IMG/VR virus record: IMGVR_UViG_3300047462_000407
Coordinates: 1 to 56,768 of that record
Length of the DNA: 56,768 nt
DNA from: a virus
Direction: 5' to 3' (one strand)
The first letter of the stretch is position 1. Every line of letters starts with the position of its first letter. A program made the position numbers and the translations under genes. This document shows, in pieces, positions 49,260 through 56,697 of the stretch. Below the pieces are notes generated by a model. It saw only the letters and a program-made list of their open reading frames with translations, had not been told where the DNA came from and did no database searches.

Positions 49260-50240
49260 TTATTTACCAGCAATCGGTGATTTTGATGGTTTTGGTCCAC
49301 CAGCAAAATCTTTATTTAACGCTGCATTTGGGTCACCTTTTGGTTTAACTGAATTTTCCAAATCAGAAGTTTTCTTATAGGAATTCAATTTACCATGAGG
49401 GATTTGTTTTGACGCTGGTGGTGTTTCGCGAGCAAAACTATCATTTTTAGTAAATGGTGATTTTGCAGGAGTTCCGCCTTCGCGTTGATTGACTGGTTTC
49501 ATAGGCAAGTTAGATTTTGTGTTTTGCACAATTTTCTTACCGTCTGTCATTTTGCCATCAGTTGTTGAATCAACTGTGATTTTTTCTAATTCAGAGATTA
49601 CTGATTCAGTGATATCGTCAAGGTCGTAGTTTTCCCACATATCCTCTTCATCACCTTCTGTAACTTCTGGTTCACCTTCTGTATTATCTTCAGGCGCAAC
49701 ATCAGTTGTGTCTGTTGAATCATCAGGAGTTGAATCATCCATTGACATATCTGGATTTTCATCAGACATATCTTCATCGGTTGTATCTTCTGAATCGCCA
49801 TCAACATCGATTGAAGAAATCATTTCTTTGAATTCAGCAGTTAATTTTTCTAACTCTGCTTCAAAGTCATCAAGTTTATCTTTTGTTGATTTGTCGTCAT
49901 CCATACCGTCCATGTCATCAACATCTGTTGTATCAACATCTGTATCTGTAGTTTCGGTATCGGTTACTTCATCTGGATTTACATCTTCATCAGAAGTAAG
50001 TTGGTCTGTGGCATCATCTGTACCCATTTCACCAGAGTCATTAAGGTCTGTATCTGAAAAATATTCTTCAGAAACAATTTCATCGTCCCAACCTTCAGTT
50101 AGAACAACTTCATCACCTTGACGCAATGATTCGTGAATTTGACGTGCACGTTCAACCATAAATTTATGGAACAGCAAATTAGCTTTATCGTGTTCTTCGT
50201 TAAGAACGTGCTCAATTGCTTTTTCAAGTAAAGAACGCAT
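49260..50240 (-). CDS. Prohead core protein (gp67/gp68 position)
   Basis: 326 aa. N-terminal helix MRSLLEKAIEHVLNEEHDKANLLFHKFMVER...HESL resembles the small core proteins of large T4-like phages, followed by about 150 residues dominated by Asp/Glu/Thr/Ser (TDTDVDTTDVDDMDG...), then a basic Pro/Lys-rich tail. Adjacent to gp21, as gp67/gp68 are in T4, but much longer. No portal gene precedes it. Boxes CTAAATAG (50299-50292) and AATAAATA lie upstream. Confidence 0.7.
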   Translation of the reverse strand: MRSLLEKAIEHVLNEEHDKANLLFHKFMVERARQIHESLRQGDEVVLTEGWDDEIVSEEYFSDTDLNDSGEMGTDDATDQLTSDEDVNPDEVTDTETTDTDVDTTDVDDMDGMDDDKSTKDKLDDFEAELEKLTAEFKEMISSIDVDGDSEDTTDEDMSDENPDMSMDDSTPDDSTDTTDVAPEDNTEGEPEVTEGDEEDMWENYDLDDITESVISELEKITVDSTTDGKMTDGKKIVQNTKSNLPMKPVNQREGGTPAKSPFTKNDSFARETPPASKQIPHGKLNSYKKTSDLENSVKPKGDPNAALNKDFAGGPKPSKSPIAGK

Positions 50241-50367
50241 ATATTTATATCTCCAATTAATTGGTTCAAATGATGCAATTCGGCATCAATTCTATTTAGT
50301 ATTTGAATATTTATTGGGGTTAATAAGCGTTAAAAACTGCATATTTTTAAAAAATATAAATAATTTT

Positions 50368-50673
50368 ATGAAATTATTTGAAATTTTGGATAAAAAATAT
50401 TATTATGTTGCAAATTGCACGAATTCATTTGATGAAGATGGATATTGTACTTCTCCTCTTGGGAATTGGGACCACATAAATGATTTTGCTGTATCTGAAG
50501 AAAACAAAATTTTAATTTCAAAAGAAATATTTTTTTCTAAATGTGATATACCAAAAAACTTATTGAAAATTATTTCATCAAAAAAACATACTATTGAATA
50601 TCAGTTTTATAAAAATGCGGATATTTGCGCATTATATGACGAGACCAATGACATTCATTATTTTTTCAGTTAA
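50368..50673 (+). CDS. Tagged hypothetical protein
   Basis: 101 aa from ATG 50368, placed 5 nt after an exact TATAAATA box. Starts MKLFEILDKKYYYVANCTNSF, a tag variant. Body unknown. Coupled to the next gene by TAATG. Confidence 0.65.
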   Translation: MKLFEILDKKYYYVANCTNSFDEDGYCTSPLGNWDHINDFAVSEENKILISKEIFFSKCDIPKNLLKIISSKKHTIEYQFYKNADICALYDETNDIHYFFS

Positions 50674-50939
50674 TGAAAAAACTAATAATTTATTTCGATA
50701 TTACTGATGATTATGTGATTGAAGAAATCATGGATTTCTTAATTGAATATCAAGTTGTGGTTGTGGAAAGTCGTGTTATTGCAACTCAAAATAAAGTATT
50801 GTTCATATTCAGTGTTGATATTTTGGAATATACGAAAGTGTTTACATTATTGTTTGTTGATGCTTACATAACGCATAAGGTAGTTTCTTTTGATGTATCA
50901 ATTGAAGAAAATTGTATATTAAAAGAGATATTGTATTAA
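50673..50939 (+). CDS. Hypothetical protein
   Basis: 88 aa, alternating beta strands and helices (DYVIEEIMDFLIEYQVVVVESRVIATQNKVLFIF). No family recognised. TAATG overlap with the preceding gene. Confidence 0.6.
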   Translation: MKKLIIYFDITDDYVIEEIMDFLIEYQVVVVESRVIATQNKVLFIFSVDILEYTKVFTLLFVDAYITHKVVSFDVSIEENCILKEILY

Positions 50940-51042
50940 CTTTGAATGACTTTTTCTTGAATTTGATACTAAACGATATATACACATTGACCTAAAGACC
51001 AATATCAATGTTTGTTTGGTATCCCCTTTACAGGAGGTTTGT

Positions 51043-51654
51043 ATGGCGAATGATTTTTTGATTCGTTTACGTGAATGGCAGGAAAAAGGCTGGCGTGTAG
51101 AACATTCAAAAGGTGGACATTTTAAATTACTCCATCCTGATGCGAAAACGCCTGTGTTTTGTGCTTGTACGCCTTCTGATTATCGCGCAATTTTAAATAT
51201 TGAATCTGAATTGCGTAGGGCTTTGGGTGAAGAAAGAATTAAGAAAGAAACAATACCAGTTTCGAAATTGAAACCAAATGTTAAAATTGCCAGCAATAGA
51301 TTTGTTATGTGGCAAAAAACGAATGAAGAACTTGGTATTCAGCCTATTTTACAAACCAAAAAGATTTTATCTGCTTTTGATAAAGCAAATCCAAGATTAC
51401 GATGTAATGTTTGGCAACTATGTTATTTGCGATTACGTTTAGATGACCGTGAATTATCTACGATACATGCTATTAAAAGACGTTTAAGAAAAGATGATGT
51501 ATTTTTTCAATCAACTTTGGCTAATTACAATCAATGTGGTGTTTCTGAAATTAATAAAATCCGCATGATATTAATTGAGCGGACCAAAGAAAAAAATAAT
51601 TTAATGATATCGTTTCCTGCTATTCAAAAAAACAATTTATCGCAAAAGGCGTAA
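51043..51654 (+). CDS. HicA-like RNA-binding domain protein
   Basis: 203 aa from ATG 51043 (AGGAGG upstream; the longer frame is rejected). N-terminal W-Q-E-K-G-W-R-V-E-H-S-K-G-G-H-F-K-L-L-H-P matches the HicA/YcfA double-stranded-RNA-binding-like fold with its catalytic-type His (G-G-H-F). C-terminal 120 residues form a helical, Arg-rich unknown domain. No HicB antitoxin is seen beside it. Might be an RNA-directed regulator or an mRNA interferase. Confidence 0.6.
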   Translation: MANDFLIRLREWQEKGWRVEHSKGGHFKLLHPDAKTPVFCACTPSDYRAILNIESELRRALGEERIKKETIPVSKLKPNVKIASNRFVMWQKTNEELGIQPILQTKKILSAFDKANPRLRCNVWQLCYLRLRLDDRELSTIHAIKRRLRKDDVFFQSTLANYNQCGVSEINKIRMILIERTKEKNNLMISFPAIQKNNLSQKA

Positions 51655-51690
51655 TAGTGGTATTAGTAAAAATGGAATGCGTAACTATTG

Positions 51691-52440
51691 TTAACCACCA
51701 AGTGCCGTGAGCAATTCAGGTGTTCCAACTGCTTGCAATAATAATTTACCACAAGCATTATTAAACAAATCATTGATTGCAGTTCCAACTGCATAATTCA
51801 ATAAATCACCCAAAGCTTGTGCTAATGCTGCCACTTCATTAGCTACGGTTGTTAATATTGTTTCTGCTGTTTGTACGATAGGTGCTATAAGTGCAGCAAC
51901 GGCTGCTACAGCGGTATTAATTGCTTCTTGGAGTAATTGTTCACCAAGTGCTTCAAGCCTTTGTATGATTGCCTGTATGTTTTCTATGGCAGCAATAATT
52001 GTTCCAACTAATGCTGCACCAACGCCAATGATTGTGCCAAAAAAATCTGCTAATCCTGAACAAATATTTGTAGCTGTATCTAAATGGGATAAAGATAGAA
52101 GACCAGACCCAACAGAAGCTAATCCTTGGTGAAGATTTATTTGAGACACATATAAACTTGCATTATCAGACAAATTTGAAAATAGACTTGATGCATGTGA
52201 TGATAAAGTATCTAATGCTCCACCAGATGCGGCAATGGTTGATAATTGGCTTCCCATTCCTGAAAATCCAGAAAAATCTAATCCAGGGGCTAGTGAACTG
52301 ATACCATTTAATGATGTTGCTGTTGTGTTTAAACTGGTTTGTGCACCAGAAATATTGCTTAATAATGATGTATTAAATGCACCACCTGATTGAACAAGTG
52401 ATAATACTGATGCGCCGCCAGATGTTATTGGAAATGCCAT
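51691..52440 (-). CDS. Hydrophobic Ala/Gly/Ser-rich virion protein candidate
   Basis: 249 aa. N-terminal half is Gly/Ser/Leu low-complexity (SGGASVLSLVQSGGAFNTSLLS); the C-terminal half has hydrophobic helices (FFGTIIGVGAALVGTIIAAIENIQAIIQRLEALGEQLL...) that could be membrane-active. Last gene of the PAAR operon, so a baseplate/spike or membrane-penetration role is possible (inference). Confidence 0.6.
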   Translation of the reverse strand: MAFPITSGGASVLSLVQSGGAFNTSLLSNISGAQTSLNTTATSLNGISSLAPGLDFSGFSGMGSQLSTIAASGGALDTLSSHASSLFSNLSDNASLYVSQINLHQGLASVGSGLLSLSHLDTATNICSGLADFFGTIIGVGAALVGTIIAAIENIQAIIQRLEALGEQLLQEAINTAVAAVAALIAPIVQTAETILTTVANEVAALAQALGDLLNYAVGTAINDLFNNACGKLLLQAVGTPELLTALGG

Positions 52441-52444
52441 TTAA

Positions 52445-52732
52445 TTAATCCTTCAATAGTTTTTTATAAAATATTTTTTGTTTTAATTCAATATTTTCTT
52501 CTTCAATTTTTTCTGTTAATGCTATATCATAAACAGAACATTTTATTTGTTTTTCTGTAAGGATTAAATTTATTTCTTTATCTTCTGTTAAATATTTTCT
52601 AATATTAGAATATTCCCAACCTCGAATTAAAAGATAAAGCACTGTTGAAACATTATTCCTTAAATATAAAAACGCGGCTTTTTCCGTTCCAAAATGCAAT
52701 GTTTTTTCGTAATATTGAGATAAATCTTTCAT
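52445..52732 (-). CDS. Hypothetical protein
   Basis: 95 aa: MKDLSQYYEKTLHFGTEKAAFLYLRNN..., helical, coupled by ATGA to the gene upstream. No family recognised. Confidence 0.6.
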   Translation of the reverse strand: MKDLSQYYEKTLHFGTEKAAFLYLRNNVSTVLYLLIRGWEYSNIRKYLTEDKEINLILTEKQIKCSVYDIALTEKIEEENIELKQKIFYKKLLKD

Positions 52733-53046
52733 AGTATTAATTTAACCATTACAACATCATCTTCATTTTCAAGATATAATCTTTGTGGTCCATCAAAAAC
52801 ACCATGATAGAACCAACGAAAGCCTTTATTTCTTTCGTAATAATCAAATTCTACTTTGTATGCATAATCTTTTAATAATTCGTGTTCTGTGGTCCAATCT
52901 GAATAATATCCTTTTCCTAAAATTGCATATACTTCAGGAACAATATCAATAGTAAGTGCATAATCTGTTTTCGACAACAAACGTTCTTGAAAAACATAAA
53001 AATTTCTAAACTTCAACAACTCCCATTGAACTGACATTTTATCCAA
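52729..53046 (-). CDS. DAxLFKL-family distant member
   Basis: 105 aa. F-R-W-F-Y-H-G-V-F-D-G-P-Q-R-L-Y-L-E-N-E-D-D-V-V-M-V-K-L-I-L has the same C-terminal layout as the family at 39.9-43.2 kb. It lies directly after the PAAR gene (8-nt overlap). Confidence 0.6.
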   Translation of the reverse strand: MDKMSVQWELLKFRNFYVFQERLLSKTDYALTIDIVPEVYAILGKGYYSDWTTEHELLKDYAYKVEFDYYERNKGFRWFYHGVFDGPQRLYLENEDDVVMVKLIL

Positions 53047-53302
53047 CTGAAATTGTTTGTGAACCAGATATTACGATAGCACCACAAGCGGCTCTTGCAT
53101 TAACTGTTGCGGTTAATTTACCATCGGTTTGAACAGTTGTTGTTGAAACGTTTATAATACTATTTGTTCCATGTTCTGGACAATAAACTGTACTTCCGAT
53201 TGTTACTGTTGGTTTTCCATCAGATAATTTATCTGTGGACCCAGAAATTATTTTTGCTCCATGTGTCATTTGGTCACCCAATCTGGCAATTGGATTACCC
53301 AT
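53039..53302 (-). CDS. PAAR-repeat spike tip protein
   Basis: 87 aa, usual PAAR size. N-P-I-A-R-L-G-D-Q-M-T-H-G-A, C-P-E-H-G at the middle and A-A-C-G-A-I-V-I-S-G-S-Q-T at the end are the PAAR signature with Cys/His zinc ligands. In T4 the equivalent gp5.4 sharpens the cell-puncturing spike. Center of a coupled minus-strand operon (54210-51691). Confidence 0.9.
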   Translation of the reverse strand: MGNPIARLGDQMTHGAKIISGSTDKLSDGKPTVTIGSTVYCPEHGTNSIINVSTTTVQTDGKLTATVNARAACGAIVISGSQTISVG

Positions 53303-53567
53303 TGGAATTGTCTTTCAAAACTTTTAAAGAATGGCGAATTTCTTCTAAATTTTTATGTAATTTTTCAAGTGCACTAACGCCAATACTATTTTTTTCTTTT
53401 GACAATGGTATTACTTGCTGTAGTAAATCATCAATAATTAACAATTCAGCATTTTTATTATTATCGTAGCTTAATGTAAAATTTATTTCAAGCATATCAA
53501 CTAATTTTGTTACTGATTCTATAAGTTGCAAAACATCTAAAGAATTATTATTTGATATCATGTTCAT
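53295..53567 (-). CDS. Hypothetical protein
   Basis: 90 aa, helical: L-I-E-S-V-T-K-L-V-D-M-L...L-L-Q-Q-V-I-P-L-S-K. Overlaps the PAAR start by 8 nt. Possibly an assembly helper. Confidence 0.6.
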   Translation of the reverse strand: MNMISNNNSLDVLQLIESVTKLVDMLEINFTLSYDNNKNAELLIIDDLLQQVIPLSKEKNSIGVSALEKLHKNLEEIRHSLKVLKDNSNG

Positions 53568-53569
53568 AT

Positions 53570-53887
53570 TTATTTCTTTGATATTCTGGTTGCTAAAATT
53601 ATTAATTCTTCTGGTAGATTTTCATATGGGTTAAAAGATTTTGAAATTTCTCGTCTTGATAGATGTTTATGAGAATATTCGGGTTCACCATCGCCCAAAA
53701 ATATTAAAAGTAAACTTTCTTCTTCTGTTGTGCTATTCCAATGTGCCATACCTGTATATCCAATTTCATTATCTTTACATATATCAATAGTAGGCATTTC
53801 TTCAATTACGTCTTGAAGAGATGACAAAGTTGCTGCCATCTCTTCAAATATCAGCATAATTGGTGTTGTGACGAATGGTTGGTTCAA
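53570..53887 (-). CDS. Hypothetical protein
   Basis: 105 aa; Y-T-G-M-A-H-W-N-S-T-T-E-E-E-S-L-L-L-I-F-L-G-D-G-E-P-E-Y. No family recognised. Overlaps the Sm-like gene stop by 4 nt (ATGA). Confidence 0.6.
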   Translation of the reverse strand: MNQPFVTTPIMLIFEEMAATLSSLQDVIEEMPTIDICKDNEIGYTGMAHWNSTTEEESLLLIFLGDGEPEYSHKHLSRREISKSFNPYENLPEELIILATRISKK

Positions 53888-54210
53888 ATAATCAATCCTG
53901 ATGGTGGAATTTCAAGACTCGTTGTTGCTTTAAGATATTGTGATGCGACATCTGTTCTTGTTACGATTGGTGCAATAACAATAGCACTATTTGGAAAAGT
54001 CATACTTGCATCTTCATCTGTGCTTGCCATTAAGGGTGCGAATTGAATACCCATTTGATTATCGCGAGTCATTTGGACAACGATTTGGATTGGTTTTGCT
54101 AATTTAACACCTTGTGAATCATTTGATGCAAGTTTTCCAATGACTTCCTCGCCGCTTAACAAACGAATTGTAACGACTTCACCAACTGTGGGTTTTTTTT
54201 CAAGTAGCAT
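53884..54210 (-). CDS. Sm-like (LSm) fold protein
   Basis: 108 aa from ATG 54210 (TAGGAAA upstream; the long upstream extension is rejected). P-T-V-G-E-V-V-T-I-R-L-L-S-G-E-E-V-I-G-K-L, then G-V-K-L-A-K-P-I-Q-I-V-V-Q, is the two-motif strand pattern of phage Sm-like proteins. C-terminus extends with G-I-Q-F-A-P-L. Known LSm proteins bind RNA; phage ones are untested. First gene of the PAAR operon. Confidence 0.7.
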   Translation of the reverse strand: MLLEKKPTVGEVVTIRLLSGEEVIGKLASNDSQGVKLAKPIQIVVQMTRDNQMGIQFAPLMASTDEDASMTFPNSAIVIAPIVTRTDVASQYLKATTSLEIPPSGLII

Positions 54211-54294
54211 AATAATTTTCCTATAATAATTTTTAAAAACATAGCAGAACGGAAATAGTTTAACAATAAATAAAACCATTATAGGAAACAAAAA

Positions 54295-54882
54295 ATGGTA
54301 GCGGAAATTGTTCAATGTATTTTTCAAAGGAATACAATTAGTTCTAATTATTTTTCGAATATGCAATTTCAAAATCCAACAACTGTTGGTAATGATTTGT
54401 TTTTTGTTGTTATTGGTGGCATTACTCAACCATTTCCGACATCGCCTGATATTGCGTTAATCAAGCAATTTAATAACGGGTATCAGATTTTTTATATATT
54501 TCATGAAAAAATAACCACAAGCAGTTCAGTTTATAGTTTTATTGTAAATGACAATATGAACATTTATGGATTTGAAGTATCTGGTTCTACTATGTCATTT
54601 CCTAATGTTTTTAATATTGAAGGAACAGCTAATCAATTTATTGCGAGTTATGTTATACCGAGTGTTTCTAATTTAGGATTTTTATTTTTTTCATCTACGG
54701 AAAATATTGAAAATATTTCTGTTAATGCTAATATGATTTCAATTAATAATTTTATTGGGAATGATGGATATGGAAATAAATCTTTTGGTTATGTGTTAAT
54801 TACTGAAAATTTTGGTTCAACCATAACAATTTCATCATCTATTTCGTTATTTTCTCCATTATGTAGCATTGTGCTTGTATGA
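54295..54882 (+). CDS. Beta-rich protein, virion surface candidate
   Basis: 195 aa; AGGAAA upstream. Dominated by beta-forming Ser/Ile/Phe/Asn stretches with no charged core, ending V-L-I-T-E-N-F-G-S-T-I-T-I-S-S-S-I-S-L-F, typical of phage decoration or fiber-head sandwiches. Its last codons overlap the replicase start (ATGA), an odd partnership of a structural-looking protein and a replicase. Confidence 0.6.
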   Translation: MVAEIVQCIFQRNTISSNYFSNMQFQNPTTVGNDLFFVVIGGITQPFPTSPDIALIKQFNNGYQIFYIFHEKITTSSSVYSFIVNDNMNIYGFEVSGSTMSFPNVFNIEGTANQFIASYVIPSVSNLGFLFFSSTENIENISVNANMISINNFIGNDGYGNKSFGYVLITENFGSTITISSSISLFSPLCSIVLV

Positions 54883-55823
54883 ATTTTCAAGACGTATTTT
54901 TTTCCAGATTATCTAAAAGACCTTATTGTTCTGACGATTGTAAAAATGGATTAATTATAAAATATAAAGACCAAGCAATCAAATATCCTCATATTCAAAT
55001 ACCAAATTCTAAAATTGCCATTTCATCCATGGTATTTGATATTGATTATCAAGATGCGGCTTATTCTTGGGAAAAAGCTAATTTGGCAACTCCCACTTGG
55101 ATATCTATTAATCCAGAAACCAAACATGCTCATATAGGATACATGTTGGAATCGCCTGTATATACTGGCGTTAATGCTTCATTGAAAGCGATTTCTTATT
55201 TTAAGAATATTAGGTATTGTTATTCTGCTGAATTGAATGCTGATATTCAATATCGTGAATTGATTACCAAAAATCCTTTTCATAAAAAATGGGACAATAT
55301 TGTTTATGGAAAACTTTATAGTCTTAATGAATTAGCAGAATATGTTGATTTAAAAAATCCAAAACATAGGACCAATTTAATAATTGAGGGACGAAATTGT
55401 TTATTATTTGAGGAATTGCGACATTTTGCATATTCTGTTTTCAACAAATACAAAAATGATTTAGAAAAATATTTGGTTGTTTTAGAACAAAAAGCTTTGA
55501 TTATTAATAAAGATTTTCCTATGCCTTTGGAATTAAGTGAAGTTAGAATTGTAGTAAAAAGCATTTACAAATATGTGGTTAGGAATTTTAATAAAGAAAA
55601 ATTGAGCGAAAACCAAAAAAAAGTAAGATTATATGTTGGCAAGAGAACTTGTGAAAGAATTCAGGCATTTCCAACTGAAACTGTTGAAAATGTTTCTGAA
55701 ATGTTAAATATATCAAAGAGAACTGTTTATCGTCATAAAGAGAAAAAAATAAAACAAACTCCTTGGATTGATTTAGGTATTTCTCGTGCAACATATTATA
55801 GGAAGAGAAATGAAATATTCTGA
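54879..55823 (+). CDS. ColE2-type plasmid replicase (Rep)
   Basis: 314 aa. Strong family order: F-x-x-R-L-S-K-R-P-Y-C-S-D-D, then I-A-I-S-S-M-V-F-D-I-D-Y-Q-D-A-A-Y-S-W-E-K-A-N-L (catalytic acidic D-I-D), I-N-P-E-T-K-H-A-H-I-G-Y-M-L-E-S-P-V, T-K-N-P-F-H-K-K-W, L-N-E-L-A-E-Y-V-D-L, G-R-N-C-L-L-F-E-E-L-R, a PriCT-like region (S-E-V-R-I-V-V-K-S-I-Y-K-Y-V), and a C-terminal HTH D-L-G-I-S-R-A-T-Y-Y-R-K-R. ColE2 Rep is a plasmid-specific primase and initiator. Unusual beside T4-like head genes. Overlaps the next gene by 14 nt. Confidence 0.9.
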   Translation: MNFQDVFFSRLSKRPYCSDDCKNGLIIKYKDQAIKYPHIQIPNSKIAISSMVFDIDYQDAAYSWEKANLATPTWISINPETKHAHIGYMLESPVYTGVNASLKAISYFKNIRYCYSAELNADIQYRELITKNPFHKKWDNIVYGKLYSLNELAEYVDLKNPKHRTNLIIEGRNCLLFEELRHFAYSVFNKYKNDLEKYLVVLEQKALIINKDFPMPLELSEVRIVVKSIYKYVVRNFNKEKLSENQKKVRLYVGKRTCERIQAFPTETVENVSEMLNISKRTVYRHKEKKIKQTPWIDLGISRATYYRKRNEIF

Positions 55824-56166
55824 AATTTTGAATGAAGTGAATTTAAATATTCAAGACATTATTCCTTTGCCTGTATTGAATAATATTCCTCAACAGAAAC
55901 AATATCAAGGTTCTTTGAACGCTCAAATGAATGGTTTGATTTTAGCTTTGCGAAAATTCGGTTTGGTTACTATGGCTGATTGGTTAGAAGAGAAAAAAGG
56001 ATTAGATTCTGATACAAATGATGTTGTTAATTCGAGTGTATTAGATAGAATACCACAACAGCCAGAAAGTAATTCAGATTTTCAAAGACAAGGATGGGCG
56101 GCAAAAGTTATTGCTGATAAACTTGGATTATATGATGCAGCAAGTCATTTAAAGAATTTGATGTAA
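55810..56166 (+). CDS. Tagged hypothetical protein
   Basis: 118 aa from ATG 55810 (AGGAAGAG upstream). Tag MKYSEILNE|V. Then N-N-I-P-Q-Q...A-Q-M-N-G-L-I-L-A-L-R-K-F-G-L and D-R-I-P-Q-Q...Q-G-W-A-A-K-V-I-A-D-K-L-G-L, an internal duplication. Possible internal head protein by analogy with T4 IPs (inference). Confidence 0.65.
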   Translation: MKYSEILNEVNLNIQDIIPLPVLNNIPQQKQYQGSLNAQMNGLILALRKFGLVTMADWLEEKKGLDSDTNDVVNSSVLDRIPQQPESNSDFQRQGWAAKVIADKLGLYDAASHLKNLM

Positions 56167-56208
56167 AAATTAAAATAATAAAATTTTAATATAACACACA
56201 AAAAGTGT

Positions 56209-56697
56209 TTATTTTCTCTTTGCTAATTGTTTTAATTTTTCAGATGCAGCTAATTGCACTTGTTCAGATGGCTTTTTAATATATTTGATTGCATATCCAT
56301 CTTGTTTAACAGCGGCTATTTGCACTTGTTCAGATGGGTTTTTAATATATTGGATTGCATATGGGTCTTTTTGAACAGCAGCTATTTGTTTATATAATTC
56401 ATTATCAGGGAATTTTTTTAATAGTTTATTATAATCAATATTTTGTATTTCTTCTTTTGGTATATTTGCTTTTATTTTGGTCCAGATTATTTCGGTATTT
56501 GGTTTTGGCACATCTGCATATCCAAATGGCGTTATTGATAAAATATTATATGCAACAATAACTTTTCCATCTTGTCTACCTGTAAAAACGAGACCATTTG
56601 TGAATTTATTAATTAATTTGGATATTGGTTGAGCGATATCTGCTGTATAATCATATTTTCTATTGGCAATATCCATTATTTTTTTTAATTTGTGATG
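56209..56697 (-). CDS. ADP-ribosyltransferase-like protein, C-terminal part with NPSEQVQ repeats
   Basis: Continues the gene that starts at 322 and crosses the circle join. The open frame from 56676 (MDIANRKYDYTADIAQPISK) gives T-N-G-L-V-F-T-G-R-Q-D-G-K-V-I-V-A-Y-N-I, the typical last strands of this ART-like family. Then follow tandem 22-residue helical repeats: A-A-V-Q-K-D-P-Y-A-I-Q-Y-I, K-N-P-S-E-Q-V-Q-I-A-A-V-K-Q-D-G-Y-A-I-K-Y-I, K-K-P-S-E-Q-V-Q-L-A-A. The joining frame ends at 56660, so one base is off in an A8 run. Confidence 0.7.
   Translation of the reverse strand, partial: HHKLKKIMDIANRKYDYTADIAQPISKLINKFTNGLVFTGRQDGKVIVAYNILSITPFGYADVPKPNTEIIWTKIKANIPKEEIQNIDYNKLLKKFPDNELYKQIAAVQKDPYAIQYIKNPSEQVQIAAVKQDGYAIKYIKKPSEQVQLAASEKLKQLAKRK

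Noticed and set aside
49708-50121. Long Ser/Val-rich ORF opposite the core protein
   Set aside because: It is the antisense of the Asp/Glu/Thr-rich region of the head core gene and has no start signals.
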